Assembly: GCA_016124735.1 (NCBI GenBank)
Contig: WGMZ01000002.1
Location: 46,650-110,649 of the forward strand
Length of the DNA: 64,000 nucleotides
Reading direction: 5' to 3'
Source of the DNA: Bacteroidota bacterium
GTDB lineage: Bacteria > Bacteroidota > Bacteroidia > UBA8524
Part shown: one piece after another, positions 1 to 9,270 of the stretch
How positions within the stretch are numbered: the first letter of the stretch is position 1
How the letters are laid out: every line of letters begins with the position of its first letter
Program-made: the position numbers and the translations under genes
Notes under the pieces: model-generated
Databases searched by the model: none
Seen by the model: only the letters and a program-made list of their open reading frames with translations
What the model was told of the DNA's origin: nothing

Positions 1-155
1 ATATTGCCAATTCTGGCTGCCAGAATTTGGGTCTTTCCTGTTCCTGGTCCGGCAATAACAAGCACCGGCCCTTCGATGGCATTGACTGCCTCTGTTTGCG
101 CTTGATTTAGGGCTTTTAATTCTTTAAGAAAGGAGGAGTTGCTGGCACTTGACAT
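1..155 (-). CDS. UvrD/Rep-type ATP-dependent DNA helicase, N-terminal part (cut by window edge)
   Basis: Only the first 51 or so codons are inside the window, so the gene is partial and too short for the ORF track. Reading the minus strand from an ATG at 155 gives a serine-rich start, then a Q-motif-like stretch (LNQAQTEAV), then a Walker A loop AGPGTGKTQ. This order is the N-terminus of superfamily 1A 3'-5' helicases of the UvrD/PcrA/Rep type, which unwind DNA with ATP during repair and restart of replication. The rest of the protein lies upstream of base 1, so the subfamily (UvrD, PcrA or an AddA-like protein) cannot be told. The next minus-strand gene begins only 17 bases away. Confidence 0.8.
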   Translation of the reverse strand, partial: MSSASNSSFLKELKALNQAQTEAVNAIEGPVLVIAGPGTGKTQILAARIGN

Positions 156-172
156 TGCTCAAAATTACCATT

Positions 173-1252
173 TCAGTACATATAATGCCGGTACCGTTTC
201 GGGATGAATGTTTTTACGCTTTTGTTGTACATCTTATCCAGAATTTTAGGTGAATGAAGGCGCCAACCCATAACGAATTGAACATGATTGAAGGAAGAAT
301 TGATTTTAAATGCAGAGGGCCTTAGGAGGTTATAGTCGGTAATGCTTTGAAAGCCGCAAAAAAATCGGGGTGCGTTGTATCCAAACGACACGCGGAAATC
401 GGCCATGGTGGCCAGTTTGTTTTCTGTTAAAAAGTCATGATTTCCAGGCGTAGAATACGCGAATCGCTGAAGGTCAAGACCCAGAAATAAAACGCCCGTG
501 AGAAACCATCGTCCTTTTGTCCAGGTACCACCCACGCCCGGAGCCAACCCCATTCCGAGAACTGATAGATTGCTGATATTTCCCAAGTCGCCGTACATCC
601 CACGGACCGCCTGGGGAATGAAAGCCGAATCGCCGGTAATGGTATGCAAATACATGTGGCTGTTCAGGAGAAAACCCGCCGCACTCTTTTTTTGTCTTTC
701 ACTAAAAGAAAAGGAAGATCTGTAGGAAAAGCGATCGGGGTTGAATTGATATACACCGCGGAGTTTAATGTATGTGATGAACATGTCCGGTCGATGCTCG
801 TATGGGTATTCTTGTCCGATTTTCGAAGTATCATAGGAAGTGGTGGATAGATTGGAAAACCCGGATACAGCAAGAAGGTTGAATTCAGTAAGCAATTTGC
901 GACTTATCCAGAGGCGGAAGTTCAAACCCAATTTGGTACTCTTTCCATATTTTTTTTCACTTTCTTCATCAATCTTGGTTCGAAAGCCAATGGAAAAGTC
1001 GACGATGCGGTAGGAAAACGCAACCCCATAACCACCTCTGAGATTCGGTGAATAGGAAATGGACTGTGTGGAATCTCCGGCAAAATGCGGATAGGACTTC
1101 ATCAGGATGGTATTGTTCATGGAGCTTAGAAACGGACTCCATACCAATTTATCCGGAAAACGTTGAATATAATTGGTATCAACCTGTGCCGATAACTTGA
1201 GAACGGCAAGGGTCCAAATCGATAAATAAAGAAGCGCCCGTAGAAGCGACAT
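173..1252 (-). CDS. DUF4421-type exported protein
   Basis: The track ORF begins at 1351. I place the start at the ATG at 1252, because it opens a clean signal peptide (MSLLRALLYLSIWTLAVLKLSAQ) and sits 13 bases after the stop of the upstream transglycosylase. The mature part is about 335 residues of alternating aromatic and polar stretches (for example FSYRIVDFSIGFRTK), the pattern of an outer-membrane beta-barrel. The general look is that of the DUF4421 family of Bacteroidota, which has no assigned function. The spacing implies co-transcription with the GT51 gene and frr. Family assignment is from memory of the motif pattern and should be treated as moderate. Confidence 0.6.
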   Translation of the reverse strand: MSLLRALLYLSIWTLAVLKLSAQVDTNYIQRFPDKLVWSPFLSSMNNTILMKSYPHFAGDSTQSISYSPNLRGGYGVAFSYRIVDFSIGFRTKIDEESEKKYGKSTKLGLNFRLWISRKLLTEFNLLAVSGFSNLSTTSYDTSKIGQEYPYEHRPDMFITYIKLRGVYQFNPDRFSYRSSFSFSERQKKSAAGFLLNSHMYLHTITGDSAFIPQAVRGMYGDLGNISNLSVLGMGLAPGVGGTWTKGRWFLTGVLFLGLDLQRFAYSTPGNHDFLTENKLATMADFRVSFGYNAPRFFCGFQSITDYNLLRPSAFKINSSFNHVQFVMGWRLHSPKILDKMYNKSVKTFIPKRYRHYMY

Positions 1253-1265
1253 GAAGCTAATATAC

Positions 1266-3212
1266 TTAATCGGGAAGTATTTCGAACCAGGGTTCGGATT
1301 CCTTTTGACTGCTATCACGGGTACTTGTATCTGTTCCCACAACCAAATCATGAGCGGCGCCTTTTAATCCGATATAGGGATTGTAATCGACAGAGTCTGT
1401 TTGAGGAATCATCTCTTTAGAAATCATCCGCTTTAAGATGAATTTTTGCAAATCAACCATGTACGATTTTAACTGGCCGTTCTCATCGAAACAATACTTA
1501 AACTTCTTTGGTTTGGGGATGATGTTCGCCAAATAAATGCATTCCGGCAAGCTCAGTTCTTGTGGAGTCTTATTGAAATAATAGCGACTTGCTTCTCCGA
1601 TGCCATAAATTCCCGGAGCCCACTCTATGATGTTGAGATAAACTTCCATCATTCGCTCCTTGGGGGTGATATGTTGGGTTTCTATAAGCCAAACAAGCAA
1701 GGCCTCTTCTATCTTTCTAAAAACGGTTTTCTTCCGGTTCAAAAAGACATTTTTCACCAATTGCATGCTGATAGTGCTGCCACCCCGTTTAAAAGAATGG
1801 GTTTTGTAATTGACAATGATCGACTCCCGAAAGGCTTCCTGGATAAAACCCTGGTGATGGAAAAAGGAAGGATCTTCCGAAACCAGAATTGCATCAATCA
1901 GGTTTTGAGGCACCTGTGCCAAAGGCACAAAATTCGGGTTTTCGGGGCCTACAATAAAACTACGGAATGGCTTTTCATTTTCATAAACCGTATGTGAAAA
2001 AGACTCATTCATCAAAGCCAGATTGCTTGCTCCATAATGAAGAATTTTAAATCCATCTCTGCGCAATTGGGAACTGAAGATTACCGAGTCCGGATGGTTT
2101 CCATCCAGATGGAATTCAAGACGGTATTGCAAGTTTCCTTTCGCTGCGATACCTTGGGAATCGTCGAACGCCCCCTGAGGCAGGGAGTTGAAAAAGCGCT
2201 GGGCTTCCAGAGTGTCGCTCTCTACCAATAACCCAAACTGATTGCCTTTTTTGGTCAATGGCGCCAATAAACCAAAGCGGCCGCTTACCTCATTTATTTG
2301 AAAACGAGAGCTACTGTCCACATGCAGGTACCCTTTTCCCAATTCAAGCTGCATGTTGGCTTCCAGGGTATGGAAGGAAACGGTGTCGGAAGAAATTTTT
2401 GGATGGAATACCTTCAAATGGACCATTTCTCCGCTTAGATCAATGAAGTATGATCCATTCTTCTGGCCTTTGTTTTCGAGGGCAAACTTCAGTGAATCCA
2501 TGCGGACATCCACCCCCAGCCTTGGATAGATCCCCGGGATTGCCTTGTTTTCGAGAGGAACTGCTTCCACCTTCATTTGGTCTCCCAGTTTCCCATGAAT
2601 TTGCCAGCGTTGAACCTCCATGTTATCCCTAATTTCCATCTGACCTTCGAGGGCTTCGGCATCTCCCTGAAGGGTATTAAACTGAAGACCGATCGAACCC
2701 ATGGAATCCGAATAACGCAATGCTACATGGTTCAGAGAAAGTTTTGATGGGAAATAAGATTGAAAAAAATGGAAGATTCGTTTGCCTATGTCTGCCGTAT
2801 TCCGCTGGGAATCCTGTGGCATTTCCGGCAAACGCTCCGTTGCTGCATCCATTCGCTTATAGCTTACAAATGCAGTATCGAGCTGCAGTGTTTTGAATAA
2901 ATTTTTCCGCGACAGCAGATGGGTCGGACGGAATTCTATGAATGCAGAAGACAGATACATCAACGAATCGCTGTTTTCATCCGACACAAGGACCTCGTGA
3001 ACAGTGAATTGGCTCAGACCTTTTAATTCCAGGTCTTTTACCTGAATATGCTGAGAATGTGTTGCGTTAAAATCTGCTATTTTTTGCCTGACAAGCCATT
3101 GAACAAGAGGGCCTTTCAGCAATAACAACAAGAGGATTGTCGAGGCAAAAAAGGCTGCGAGGTACGCAAGGGTACGTTGCAGCCTGTTCCAGGTTTTAAA
3201 AATGAGAACCAC
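1266..3212 (-). CDS. GT51 peptidoglycan transglycosylase with long N-terminal periplasmic region
   Basis: A transmembrane segment lies near residues 12-34. About 370 residues of beta-rich, AsmA-like sequence follow, then a GT51 glycosyltransferase domain around residues 415-600. The domain shows its diagnostic motifs: EDPSFFHHQG with the catalytic Glu, RGGSTISMQLVKN, RKIEEALLVWLIE, and NIIEWAPGIYGIGEASRYYF. It polymerises lipid II into glycan strands at the outer face of the inner membrane. There is no penicillin-binding transpeptidase domain, so it is monofunctional. At 648 residues it is well over twice the length of classical MtgA (about 240). Translation appears to start at a GTG that overlaps the TAG stop of frr (TAGTG), implying coupling. 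No ATG exists nearby in frame. Confidence 0.85.
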   Translation of the reverse strand: MVLIFKTWNRLQRTLAYLAAFFASTILLLLLLKGPLVQWLVRQKIADFNATHSQHIQVKDLELKGLSQFTVHEVLVSDENSDSLMYLSSAFIEFRPTHLLSRKNLFKTLQLDTAFVSYKRMDAATERLPEMPQDSQRNTADIGKRIFHFFQSYFPSKLSLNHVALRYSDSMGSIGLQFNTLQGDAEALEGQMEIRDNMEVQRWQIHGKLGDQMKVEAVPLENKAIPGIYPRLGVDVRMDSLKFALENKGQKNGSYFIDLSGEMVHLKVFHPKISSDTVSFHTLEANMQLELGKGYLHVDSSSRFQINEVSGRFGLLAPLTKKGNQFGLLVESDTLEAQRFFNSLPQGAFDDSQGIAAKGNLQYRLEFHLDGNHPDSVIFSSQLRRDGFKILHYGASNLALMNESFSHTVYENEKPFRSFIVGPENPNFVPLAQVPQNLIDAILVSEDPSFFHHQGFIQEAFRESIIVNYKTHSFKRGGSTISMQLVKNVFLNRKKTVFRKIEEALLVWLIETQHITPKERMMEVYLNIIEWAPGIYGIGEASRYYFNKTPQELSLPECIYLANIIPKPKKFKYCFDENGQLKSYMVDLQKFILKRMISKEMIPQTDSVDYNPYIGLKGAAHDLVVGTDTSTRDSSQKESEPWFEILPD

Positions 3213-3775
3213 TAAACCGTCATGATTTCTTTTTCTTTCGCAGCGGAAACTTCATCGACCCGCACAATGTGCTGATCAGTAATTTGTTGCACGCTGGCTT
3301 CGGCGTCTTTTGCCAGGTCTTCGGCAAGTCCGTCTTTTTGTAATTTTTTGATTTTCTCGTTGGATTCTTTTCGAATACTACGAATCGCAATTTTGCTGTT
3401 TTCAGCTTCGCTCTTTGCTGTTTTCACTAAAATTTTACGGCGTTCTTCGGTGAGTGGAGGAATATTCAGACGAATCACTTCTCCGTCGTTTTGCGGATTC
3501 AAACCGAGATTGCTTTCCAGAATGGCTTTTTCAATCTCTGGAATGAGGGATTTATCCCAGGCCTGAATAACCAAAGTCCGAGGATCCGGCGAATTGACAT
3601 TTGCAGCCTGATTCAAAGGGGTGGGAGCCCCATAATAATCGACGTAAATTCCATCTAACATAGATGGATTGGCTTTTCCTGCTCTGATTTTGCTCAGCTC
3701 TGATCCAAGATGACCAATGGCTTTGTCCATTGCTGAACGGGTTTGGTTGAGTACCTCATTTATCTCGTCTGTCAT
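3212..3775 (-). CDS. frr: Ribosome recycling factor
   Basis: The 187-residue protein starts at the ATG at 3775 (MTDEINEVL), not at the upstream track start. The upstream 20 residues are not RRF-like, and 187 is close to the family's usual 185. RRF signatures are present: the tip of the three-helix bundle with KIRAGKANPSML, the beta domain from YYGAPTPLNQAANV through LVIQAWDKSLIPEIEKAI, and IPPLTEERRK near the middle. Together with EF-G the protein splits post-termination ribosomes into subunits in the cytoplasm. It lies between the CapA-like gene upstream and the GT51 gene downstream, with the stop overlapping the next start. It is essential in most bacteria. Confidence 0.96.
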   Translation of the reverse strand: MTDEINEVLNQTRSAMDKAIGHLGSELSKIRAGKANPSMLDGIYVDYYGAPTPLNQAANVNSPDPRTLVIQAWDKSLIPEIEKAILESNLGLNPQNDGEVIRLNIPPLTEERRKILVKTAKSEAENSKIAIRSIRKESNEKIKKLQKDGLAEDLAKDAEASVQQITDQHIVRVDEVSAAKEKEIMTV

Positions 3776-3812
3776 AACTTTTCTGGTAAAGTCAATGCAA
3801 ATAAAGTGAATT

Positions 3813-5165
3813 TCACGGAATAGCTGCGGTGGCAAAGGAGGAAAGTGATGGAGCCAAATGTGTTTTCCAAAAGCGAAGAATTTCCTGGTATTCCATCTTG
3901 CTTCTGTTGCTCATTTTTGGGAGATATTTCTCGCAATTTAAAAGGGGAAGGAAGCGGAAATCAAATCCGTTTTTCTGATCACCATGCCATAAATACTGGG
4001 GCATCACCTCCATTCTGCTGATGCGCACTTTATCATCTTTGAATCGTGAAATACGGAAGCGAATTCCCAGATGAAGATGACACCAGGTGAAGATGTCATA
4101 GGCCACAAAGTCGCCCTGGCTGTATACGGCAATCCCTTTTTTCTCTTCTCCGGTAAATGGGCAAATGAACGGGTATTGTTCGATGGGTTGGGGATTATGC
4201 GGATGACTGCCAAGTATCAAATCCGGCCCACATTCTTCAAAAATCCGGTGCACATTCGCAACCGTGTGTTCCGAAGGATAAGCCTGATAAGCATTTCCGT
4301 TATGAAGTGAGAGGATCACAAAATCTGCTTGCTTTCGGGCTTCATCCACCAGTTTATGAATAAGTGAAATATCCGCTTCCGGCAGATTGAATCTTCCGGT
4401 GTTGATCCGGTACAATTCGTTTTCTGGTAATTCAAGATGATTAAGGCAATATGTTGCAGCGACGAATGCCAGACGAATACCGTTCTTTTCGATGATTGCC
4501 GGTTTGAACTGGTCTTCGCTGTTTTTCACCGTTCCGACCTGCAGTATGTTTTTCGATTGCAGGAAATCGATGGTTCTGTCTATTCCTTCTATCTCCATGT
4601 CGAGGCTGTGATTGTTGGCGGTCGACAACACATCGTATCCTTTGAATTTCTCAAAACCTGAAAAGAGATCAAAGAGTGCAGAATTGCCATTAAAATGCAT
4701 ATCATTCAGCATAACTTCCGGCACTGCCGAAGCAGGTTTGGTAAGATCGATAGGGGTTTCGAGATTGGCAAAGACCACATCATTATTAAAGTACCAGTCT
4801 CCAATCTCATCCCAGAGCGAGGAGCTGTTTTCTCTGGTCATCCAGGCGTAAGGCATGAGGTCGCCCCCTGTGCTTAAAGTCAGATGATGGGTTTCTTCCA
4901 CGCCCTCCGGAAAAGCAAACTGCATGGTTTGAAAGTACCTGACGAGTTGTTCCGACTCTGCTGTTTCCGGCGGATGCAGGTAATATTTATATGCGAAATA
5001 GAGGATATCCCTCCAGGAATAGTAAGCTGGGTTTTCTTCGAAATTCTTTCTTGGTTTTCGTCCGTAAAACAAGGGTAGGGCAAAGCCAAAAATGCGGATC
5101 ATGCCAACCAATAATTTCCCCTTGAGGCTAAAGGTGGAAACAGCGGGGAAAAACCGTTTGCTCAT
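3813..5165 (-). CDS. CapA-family metallophosphatase (PGA_cap-like)
   Basis: Starting at the ATG at 5165 the protein has 450 residues. The track start at 5192 would push the start toward the terminator of the upstream gene, so I prefer the later one. Motifs of the CapA/calcineurin-like fold are visible in order: STGGDLMPYAW, a conserved VVFANLETPI, STANNHSLD, SLHNGNAYQAYPSEH, LILGSHPHNPQPIE and VYSQGDFV. CapA of Bacillus takes part in poly-gamma-glutamate capsule anchoring or export. Many relatives occur without capB/C, and none is seen here, so the substrate is unknown. The N-terminus has a hydrophobic stretch (VGMIRIFGFALPLFY) that may attach it to the membrane. Confidence 0.8.
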   Translation of the reverse strand: MSKRFFPAVSTFSLKGKLLVGMIRIFGFALPLFYGRKPRKNFEENPAYYSWRDILYFAYKYYLHPPETAESEQLVRYFQTMQFAFPEGVEETHHLTLSTGGDLMPYAWMTRENSSSLWDEIGDWYFNNDVVFANLETPIDLTKPASAVPEVMLNDMHFNGNSALFDLFSGFEKFKGYDVLSTANNHSLDMEIEGIDRTIDFLQSKNILQVGTVKNSEDQFKPAIIEKNGIRLAFVAATYCLNHLELPENELYRINTGRFNLPEADISLIHKLVDEARKQADFVILSLHNGNAYQAYPSEHTVANVHRIFEECGPDLILGSHPHNPQPIEQYPFICPFTGEEKKGIAVYSQGDFVAYDIFTWCHLHLGIRFRISRFKDDKVRISRMEVMPQYLWHGDQKNGFDFRFLPLLNCEKYLPKMSNRSKMEYQEILRFWKTHLAPSLSSFATAAIP

Positions 5166-5201
5166 ACCTGCGAATTTAGGGCAAGACGGCAATCAAAAAA
5201 G

Positions 5202-5227
5202 AAAAGCCACCGTTGCGGGTGGCTTTT
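5202..5227 (-). terminator. Rho-independent terminator after the YceI gene
   Basis: A perfect inverted repeat AAAAGCCACC / GGTGGCTTTT with a six-base loop lies 20 bases past the stop of the YceI gene and before the CapA-like gene. The A and T tracts at both ends make it potentially bidirectional. It separates the YceI gene from the CapA-frr-GT51 group. Confidence 0.8.
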
Positions 5228-5246
5228 TCAAGATCGACATTCAATA

Positions 5247-5906
5247 TTATTGGTGGGCAACCAGCTGAACATTGAATTGAATCATGTCCTGGAGAAGGTT
5301 GTCTTTAAGAAAATCTACTACACCTTTATTCGTTTCCTGGGAACCACCCCACACGATACCCCATTCGTTGCGGTTGATTTCGAACTGAGCCTGAGCGGTA
5401 GTGCCAGCTTCCGTTTGATTGATTATTGCGGGAAAGCTGATACCATGAGTTTGGTCTTTGATGGTGAGGTTACCATAAATTTTATGCGTTGCGCCATCTT
5501 CGGTTTCCAGAGGTTCTACCCTTGTGATTTCAAAATGTGCCGTAGGAAAGCTGTCGACCATAAAAAAGTCGGCACTTTTCAGGTGGCCGATCAATTTTGT
5601 TTGTCCCATGTCTACGGTAAGGTCTTCATTGGCAATACTGGTCATATCAATAGTGAAATTACCGGCCTTAAGCTGATCTCCTTCGAAGGCTAAGGAGCCT
5701 GAATTCAGCTGAACGGTTCCATGGTGTTGTACATCCATCTTTTTGGCCCCAGCCCAGAGCACTTTGCTTGCTGCCGGGTCAATGCTATATACGATGGCGT
5801 CAGTTCCTGCCTGGGCTACTTCCTGAGTGGCTTCGGCTGTTTTTTTTGATTCTCCGCAGGCGGCGAGGAATGCAGCAGCTGCAAGGACAAGAATTAATTT
5901 TTTCAT
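5247..5906 (-). CDS. YceI-family lipoprotein
   Basis: The start is placed at the ATG at 5906, which opens a lipoprotein signal (MKKLILVLAAAAFLAAC, lipobox LAAC). The extra 16 track residues lie upstream of the promoter. The mature protein has the YceI lipocalin-like barrel from about residue 40: YSIDPAASKVLWAG, HHGTVQLNSGSLAFEG, then ADFFMVDSFPTAHFEITRVE and NLTIKDQTHGISFPA. YceI-like barrels bind isoprenoid or other amphiphilic molecules in the periplasm; the ligand here is unknown. The gene is monocistronic, with its own promoter and terminator. Confidence 0.9.
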   Translation of the reverse strand: MKKLILVLAAAAFLAACGESKKTAEATQEVAQAGTDAIVYSIDPAASKVLWAGAKKMDVQHHGTVQLNSGSLAFEGDQLKAGNFTIDMTSIANEDLTVDMGQTKLIGHLKSADFFMVDSFPTAHFEITRVEPLETEDGATHKIYGNLTIKDQTHGISFPAIINQTEAGTTAQAQFEINRNEWGIVWGGSQETNKGVVDFLKDNLLQDMIQFNVQLVAHQ

Positions 5907-5924
5907 TTGTAAAAGTTTAGACAG

Positions 5925-5954
5925 CAAATGTATGCATAATAAATGTATATACAA
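5925..5954 (-). promoter_or_regulatory. Bacteroidota-type promoter of the YceI gene
   Basis: On the minus strand TACATTTG (5925-5932) matches the TAnnTTTG -7 consensus. A TTG at 5952-5954 lies 19 bases further upstream, in the expected -33 position. The start codon is 18 bases downstream of the -7 box, giving a very short leader. Confidence 0.6.
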
Positions 5955-5998
5955 TTAAAAAGAAAAAAATGTTCTTCCGATTCTTTTTAAATGGTTAT

Positions 5999-8443
5999 TT
6001 ACTCTCTGAAATAGAGCCGGTTAACCCGGTTGGATATTCCTGTGATAATTTCATATGGGATGGTATCAGCCATCCGGGCGAGGGTTTCGATGGGTAAATT
6101 TCTACCAAAAATCTCCACCGGATCACCGGCTTGGCAATCGATTCCGTTCAAATTGACCATGGTCATATCCATGCAGACATTTCCGATAACGGGTGCCAGA
6201 TGGCCCTTGATCCAAACCTTTCCGGCGCCATTACTCAGACAGCGGCGGAAGCCATCGGCATAGCCGATAGAAACAACACCCACCAGTGTATCTTCCTTTA
6301 ATACCCCTTTGCGTCCATAGCCTACCGTTTCTCCTTTTTTGAGCATTCGCAGCTGAGAGAGTCTTGCTTTAAGTGTGGCCACCGGAATCAATTCGGCTGC
6401 CAGTCCGTCACCGGCATCTATCCCATACAAGCCGATGCCTGGACGAATCATATCCAGGGCCATTTCTGGAAAGCGTAGAATTCCTGCAGTATTTAAAATG
6501 TGAAATAGAGGATGGAAATTTTCACCCTGAATCAGCAAACGGATGCGTTGAAAGCGTTCGAATTGCATTTGGGTGTAGCCATCGTGCTGGCCTTCGTCGG
6601 AGGCAGCCAGGTGACTGAATACACTCGCAACGGCAAGGCGTCCATCTGATCTGACTGCACGCATCAATTCCAACGCATCGACTTCCTGGAATCCTAAACG
6701 GTGCATGCCTGTATCGAATTCCAAATGGATTTTCGCTTCGGTGAGTCCGGTTTGATCCAGGGTCTTTTTCAAATATTCTAGAAAGGAAAAGGTATAGACC
6801 ACCGGCTCTAATTCATAGTCGATGCATTCAGCAAGCGAATCTCGTTGTGCGTTCATCACCATGATGGGCAATGCGACTCCGTTGCGACGCAAATGAATGC
6901 CCTCATCGGTATAGGCAACTGCTAAATATTCGGCGCCTGCATTTTGTAAAACGCGGGCAATTTCAAGGCTTCCGCTGCCATAGCCCTGGGCTTTAACCAT
7001 TGCCATTACCCGAACATCGGGAGTCACCTTATTCCTGAAAACCCGGTAATTGGATTCCAGAGCATTGAGGTCAATTTCCAGTTGTGTTTCATGCACCTGA
7101 GCTTCCAGAAGTTTGACAATCCGCTCAAAATGATGGTCACGACGCCCTTTGATCAGCACCATTTCATCTCTGAAATGCTGGGGGTCGATTTGCTGCAGGA
7201 ATTGTTCTGTACTTTCAAAACAGATGGCAGGTAAACCCAGGTCTGGCCGGAGTTCGAAAAAATCTTTTCCTATTAAAATCAGGCGGTTGATCTGGTAAGC
7301 TTCCAAAAGAGCTCTCAGGGAACCCCACTGTGGGTCTGGTCCGTTTTCTGCCTGCAAACTGCTTAAGATAAGCGTCTTCTTCATCTGTCCAGCCTGCTTT
7401 TTCATGAATTGCAGAGCGATTTCCAAAGAGCTCAAATCGGCGCTATAGGCATCGTTGATCAGCCGGCTTTGAAATTGCCCTTGCAGCAATTGCAAACGCA
7501 TATCAATTCCGGGCAAACCCGAAAACTGTTCCTGATATGCAACGGGATCTTGTCCCCAGGCAATCAGAAATGCCAGGCATGTGCAGGCATTTTCGAGGGA
7601 GGCTTTGTCGTTGAAAGGCACATGAAAGGTGTTGTTCTCCCAGCGAATTGTGGATTCCTGCTTTCCTTCTTCCAGAGAAAAAACGAGGTCTGCTGCGGAA
7701 TGGGTTCCCCAGGAGATTTTGCGAATAGGCCGGCCCTCCTTCCATAGGGGCAGGGCTTCCCGGATTATTTCCTGCTCGTAAGGATAAACCAGCCATTTTG
7801 CATGACGAAACAAGGAAAGTTTTTCCAGGGTTTTGTCCAGGCGACTCGGAAAGCCTTCGTCGTGCGCGCTTCCAATCCCGGTTAGAATCCCGAATTCCGG
7901 TTTTAACACATCTTCCAGTTTATCCATCTCCCCGCTCCGGGAAATTCCTGCCTCAATCAATCCAAGCGCAGCCTCCGGCTCCAGTTGCCAAATACTGAGC
8001 GGCAGGCCAAGCTGTGAATTGTAGCTTTTCGGACTGCGTCCAATCTTCATTTTGGCAGTCAGAAGATGATTCAACCACTCTTTTACCACGGTCTTGCCAT
8101 TGCTTCCAGTTATTCCGACAAGGGGATATTTCAGCGTTTGCCGATAAGATCCGGCAATTTTTTGAAGGGCCAGAAGCGGATTGCTTGTTGGAATAATCCA
8201 GGCCTCGGGCAAGAGGGGCAAGCGGTGTCCTTTTTTGACAATAAAAACGCGTACTCCCGACTGATACACCTCATCTACAAATTCATGTCCGTCGCGCTCT
8301 CCATCCAAAGCGAAAAAAAGAGTGTGCTCCGGATCCACAATGCGACGGCTGTCAAAACTCAGGTGTTTCAGTTCCCGGTCAGGGAAATCAACAGGTGGTA
8401 CAGAATCAAATAAAGCTCCGATGGATGAAAAGGTCCGGGTCAT
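5999..8443 (-). CDS. Bifunctional MurF / alanine racemase fusion
   Basis: The protein is 814 residues from the ATG at 8443; the track start three codons earlier is a TTG. Residues 1 to about 445 are UDP-MurNAc-tripeptide:D-Ala-D-Ala ligase (MurF): SFDSRR substrate loop, ATP loop GITGSNGKT, and NSQLGLPLSIW. From about residue 452 it is a PLP-dependent alanine racemase: DLNALESNY, PLP lysine in MVKAQGYGSG, FDTGMHRLGF, the second catalytic Tyr in GYGRKG, and NVCMDMTMV. The fused enzyme would make D-alanine and attach D-Ala-D-Ala to the cell-wall precursor in the cytoplasm. This fusion is common in Bacteroidota. The gene diverges from rsmA. Confidence 0.92.
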   Translation of the reverse strand: MTRTFSSIGALFDSVPPVDFPDRELKHLSFDSRRIVDPEHTLFFALDGERDGHEFVDEVYQSGVRVFIVKKGHRLPLLPEAWIIPTSNPLLALQKIAGSYRQTLKYPLVGITGSNGKTVVKEWLNHLLTAKMKIGRSPKSYNSQLGLPLSIWQLEPEAALGLIEAGISRSGEMDKLEDVLKPEFGILTGIGSAHDEGFPSRLDKTLEKLSLFRHAKWLVYPYEQEIIREALPLWKEGRPIRKISWGTHSAADLVFSLEEGKQESTIRWENNTFHVPFNDKASLENACTCLAFLIAWGQDPVAYQEQFSGLPGIDMRLQLLQGQFQSRLINDAYSADLSSLEIALQFMKKQAGQMKKTLILSSLQAENGPDPQWGSLRALLEAYQINRLILIGKDFFELRPDLGLPAICFESTEQFLQQIDPQHFRDEMVLIKGRRDHHFERIVKLLEAQVHETQLEIDLNALESNYRVFRNKVTPDVRVMAMVKAQGYGSGSLEIARVLQNAGAEYLAVAYTDEGIHLRRNGVALPIMVMNAQRDSLAECIDYELEPVVYTFSFLEYLKKTLDQTGLTEAKIHLEFDTGMHRLGFQEVDALELMRAVRSDGRLAVASVFSHLAASDEGQHDGYTQMQFERFQRIRLLIQGENFHPLFHILNTAGILRFPEMALDMIRPGIGLYGIDAGDGLAAELIPVATLKARLSQLRMLKKGETVGYGRKGVLKEDTLVGVVSIGYADGFRRCLSNGAGKVWIKGHLAPVIGNVCMDMTMVNLNGIDCQAGDPVEIFGRNLPIETLARMADTIPYEIITGISNRVNRLYFRE

Positions 8444-8490
8444 GGTGTACAAAAGTCGTAGATTTTTTAAGTATCCGCTATCTTGCCAGC

Positions 8491-9270
8491 ATGAACAAGG
8501 TACGCCCTAAAAAATTTCTGGGCCAGCATTTTTTGAACGATCTCAGTGTGGCCGACCGGATTGCCTCAAGTTTAAGCGGAGAAGGATATGAAAAAGTGCT
8601 GGAAATTGGTCCGGGTATGGGGGTGTTAACTCAGTACCTGTTGAAGAACCGCAACTTTGAGACCTGGGTGGTTGAGATTGATACGGAGTCGGTCGCATAC
8701 CTTAAGGAACATTTTCCCGAATTAAGCGGAAGAATTTTAGAGGATGATTTTTTAAAGATGGATTTAAGTTTTCTTGGAACCTTTGCGCTGGTGGGAAACT
8801 TTCCCTACAATATTTCTTCTCAAATCATGTTTAAAATGCTCGATCATTTCGGGCAAATTCCGGAAATGGCCGGTATGTTTCAGAAAGAAGTGGCCGAGCG
8901 ATTTGCCGCCGATCCGGGAAGCAAGGCATACGGCATTCTTAGCGTGCTCTTGCAGGCATTTTACCAATGTGAATACCTTTTCACGGTTCCAGAACATGTG
9001 TTCACTCCTCCACCCAAAGTGAAAAGCGGAGTGATACATATGAAGCGGCGGGAAGAGCCTTTGGTGCAGGGCGATCTTAAATTATTTCGTCAGGTTGTTA
9101 AAACCGCGTTTAATCAGAGACGAAAAACACTGCGCAATTCACTAAAAGTATATGGAATTCCGGATGATCTGCCGGGCTGGGGAGATTTTGCTAAATTGCG
9201 TCCAGAGCAACTCAGCGTGCCCCGGTTTGTCGAATTGTTTCAATTAATAGAAGCCTACAGGAAAGCGTGA
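8491..9270 (+). CDS. rsmA: 16S rRNA (adenine(1518)-N6/adenine(1519)-N6)-dimethyltransferase
   Basis: The start is placed at the ATG at 8491 (MNKVRPKKFLGQHFLND), the classical KsgA/RsmA N-terminus. The 32 upstream track residues overlap the divergent murF gene and are not conserved-looking. It has SAM motif I VLEIGPGMGVLT, an acidic motif near VVEIDTE, the catalytic NFPYNISS motif (NxPY), and the C-terminal PPPKVKSGVIHM and TAFNQRRKTLRNS. It dimethylates two adenines in helix 45 of 16S rRNA late in 30S assembly. The 259-residue length is normal. The stop overlaps the GTG start of mgtE (GTGA), so translation is probably coupled. Confidence 0.95.
   Translation: MNKVRPKKFLGQHFLNDLSVADRIASSLSGEGYEKVLEIGPGMGVLTQYLLKNRNFETWVVEIDTESVAYLKEHFPELSGRILEDDFLKMDLSFLGTFALVGNFPYNISSQIMFKMLDHFGQIPEMAGMFQKEVAERFAADPGSKAYGILSVLLQAFYQCEYLFTVPEHVFTPPPKVKSGVIHMKRREEPLVQGDLKLFRQVVKTAFNQRRKTLRNSLKVYGIPDDLPGWGDFAKLRPEQLSVPRFVELFQLIEAYRKA

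Noticed and set aside
1560-1997. 145-residue plus-strand ORF opposite the GT51 gene
   Set aside because: It lies wholly antisense to a well-supported gene and has no family features.
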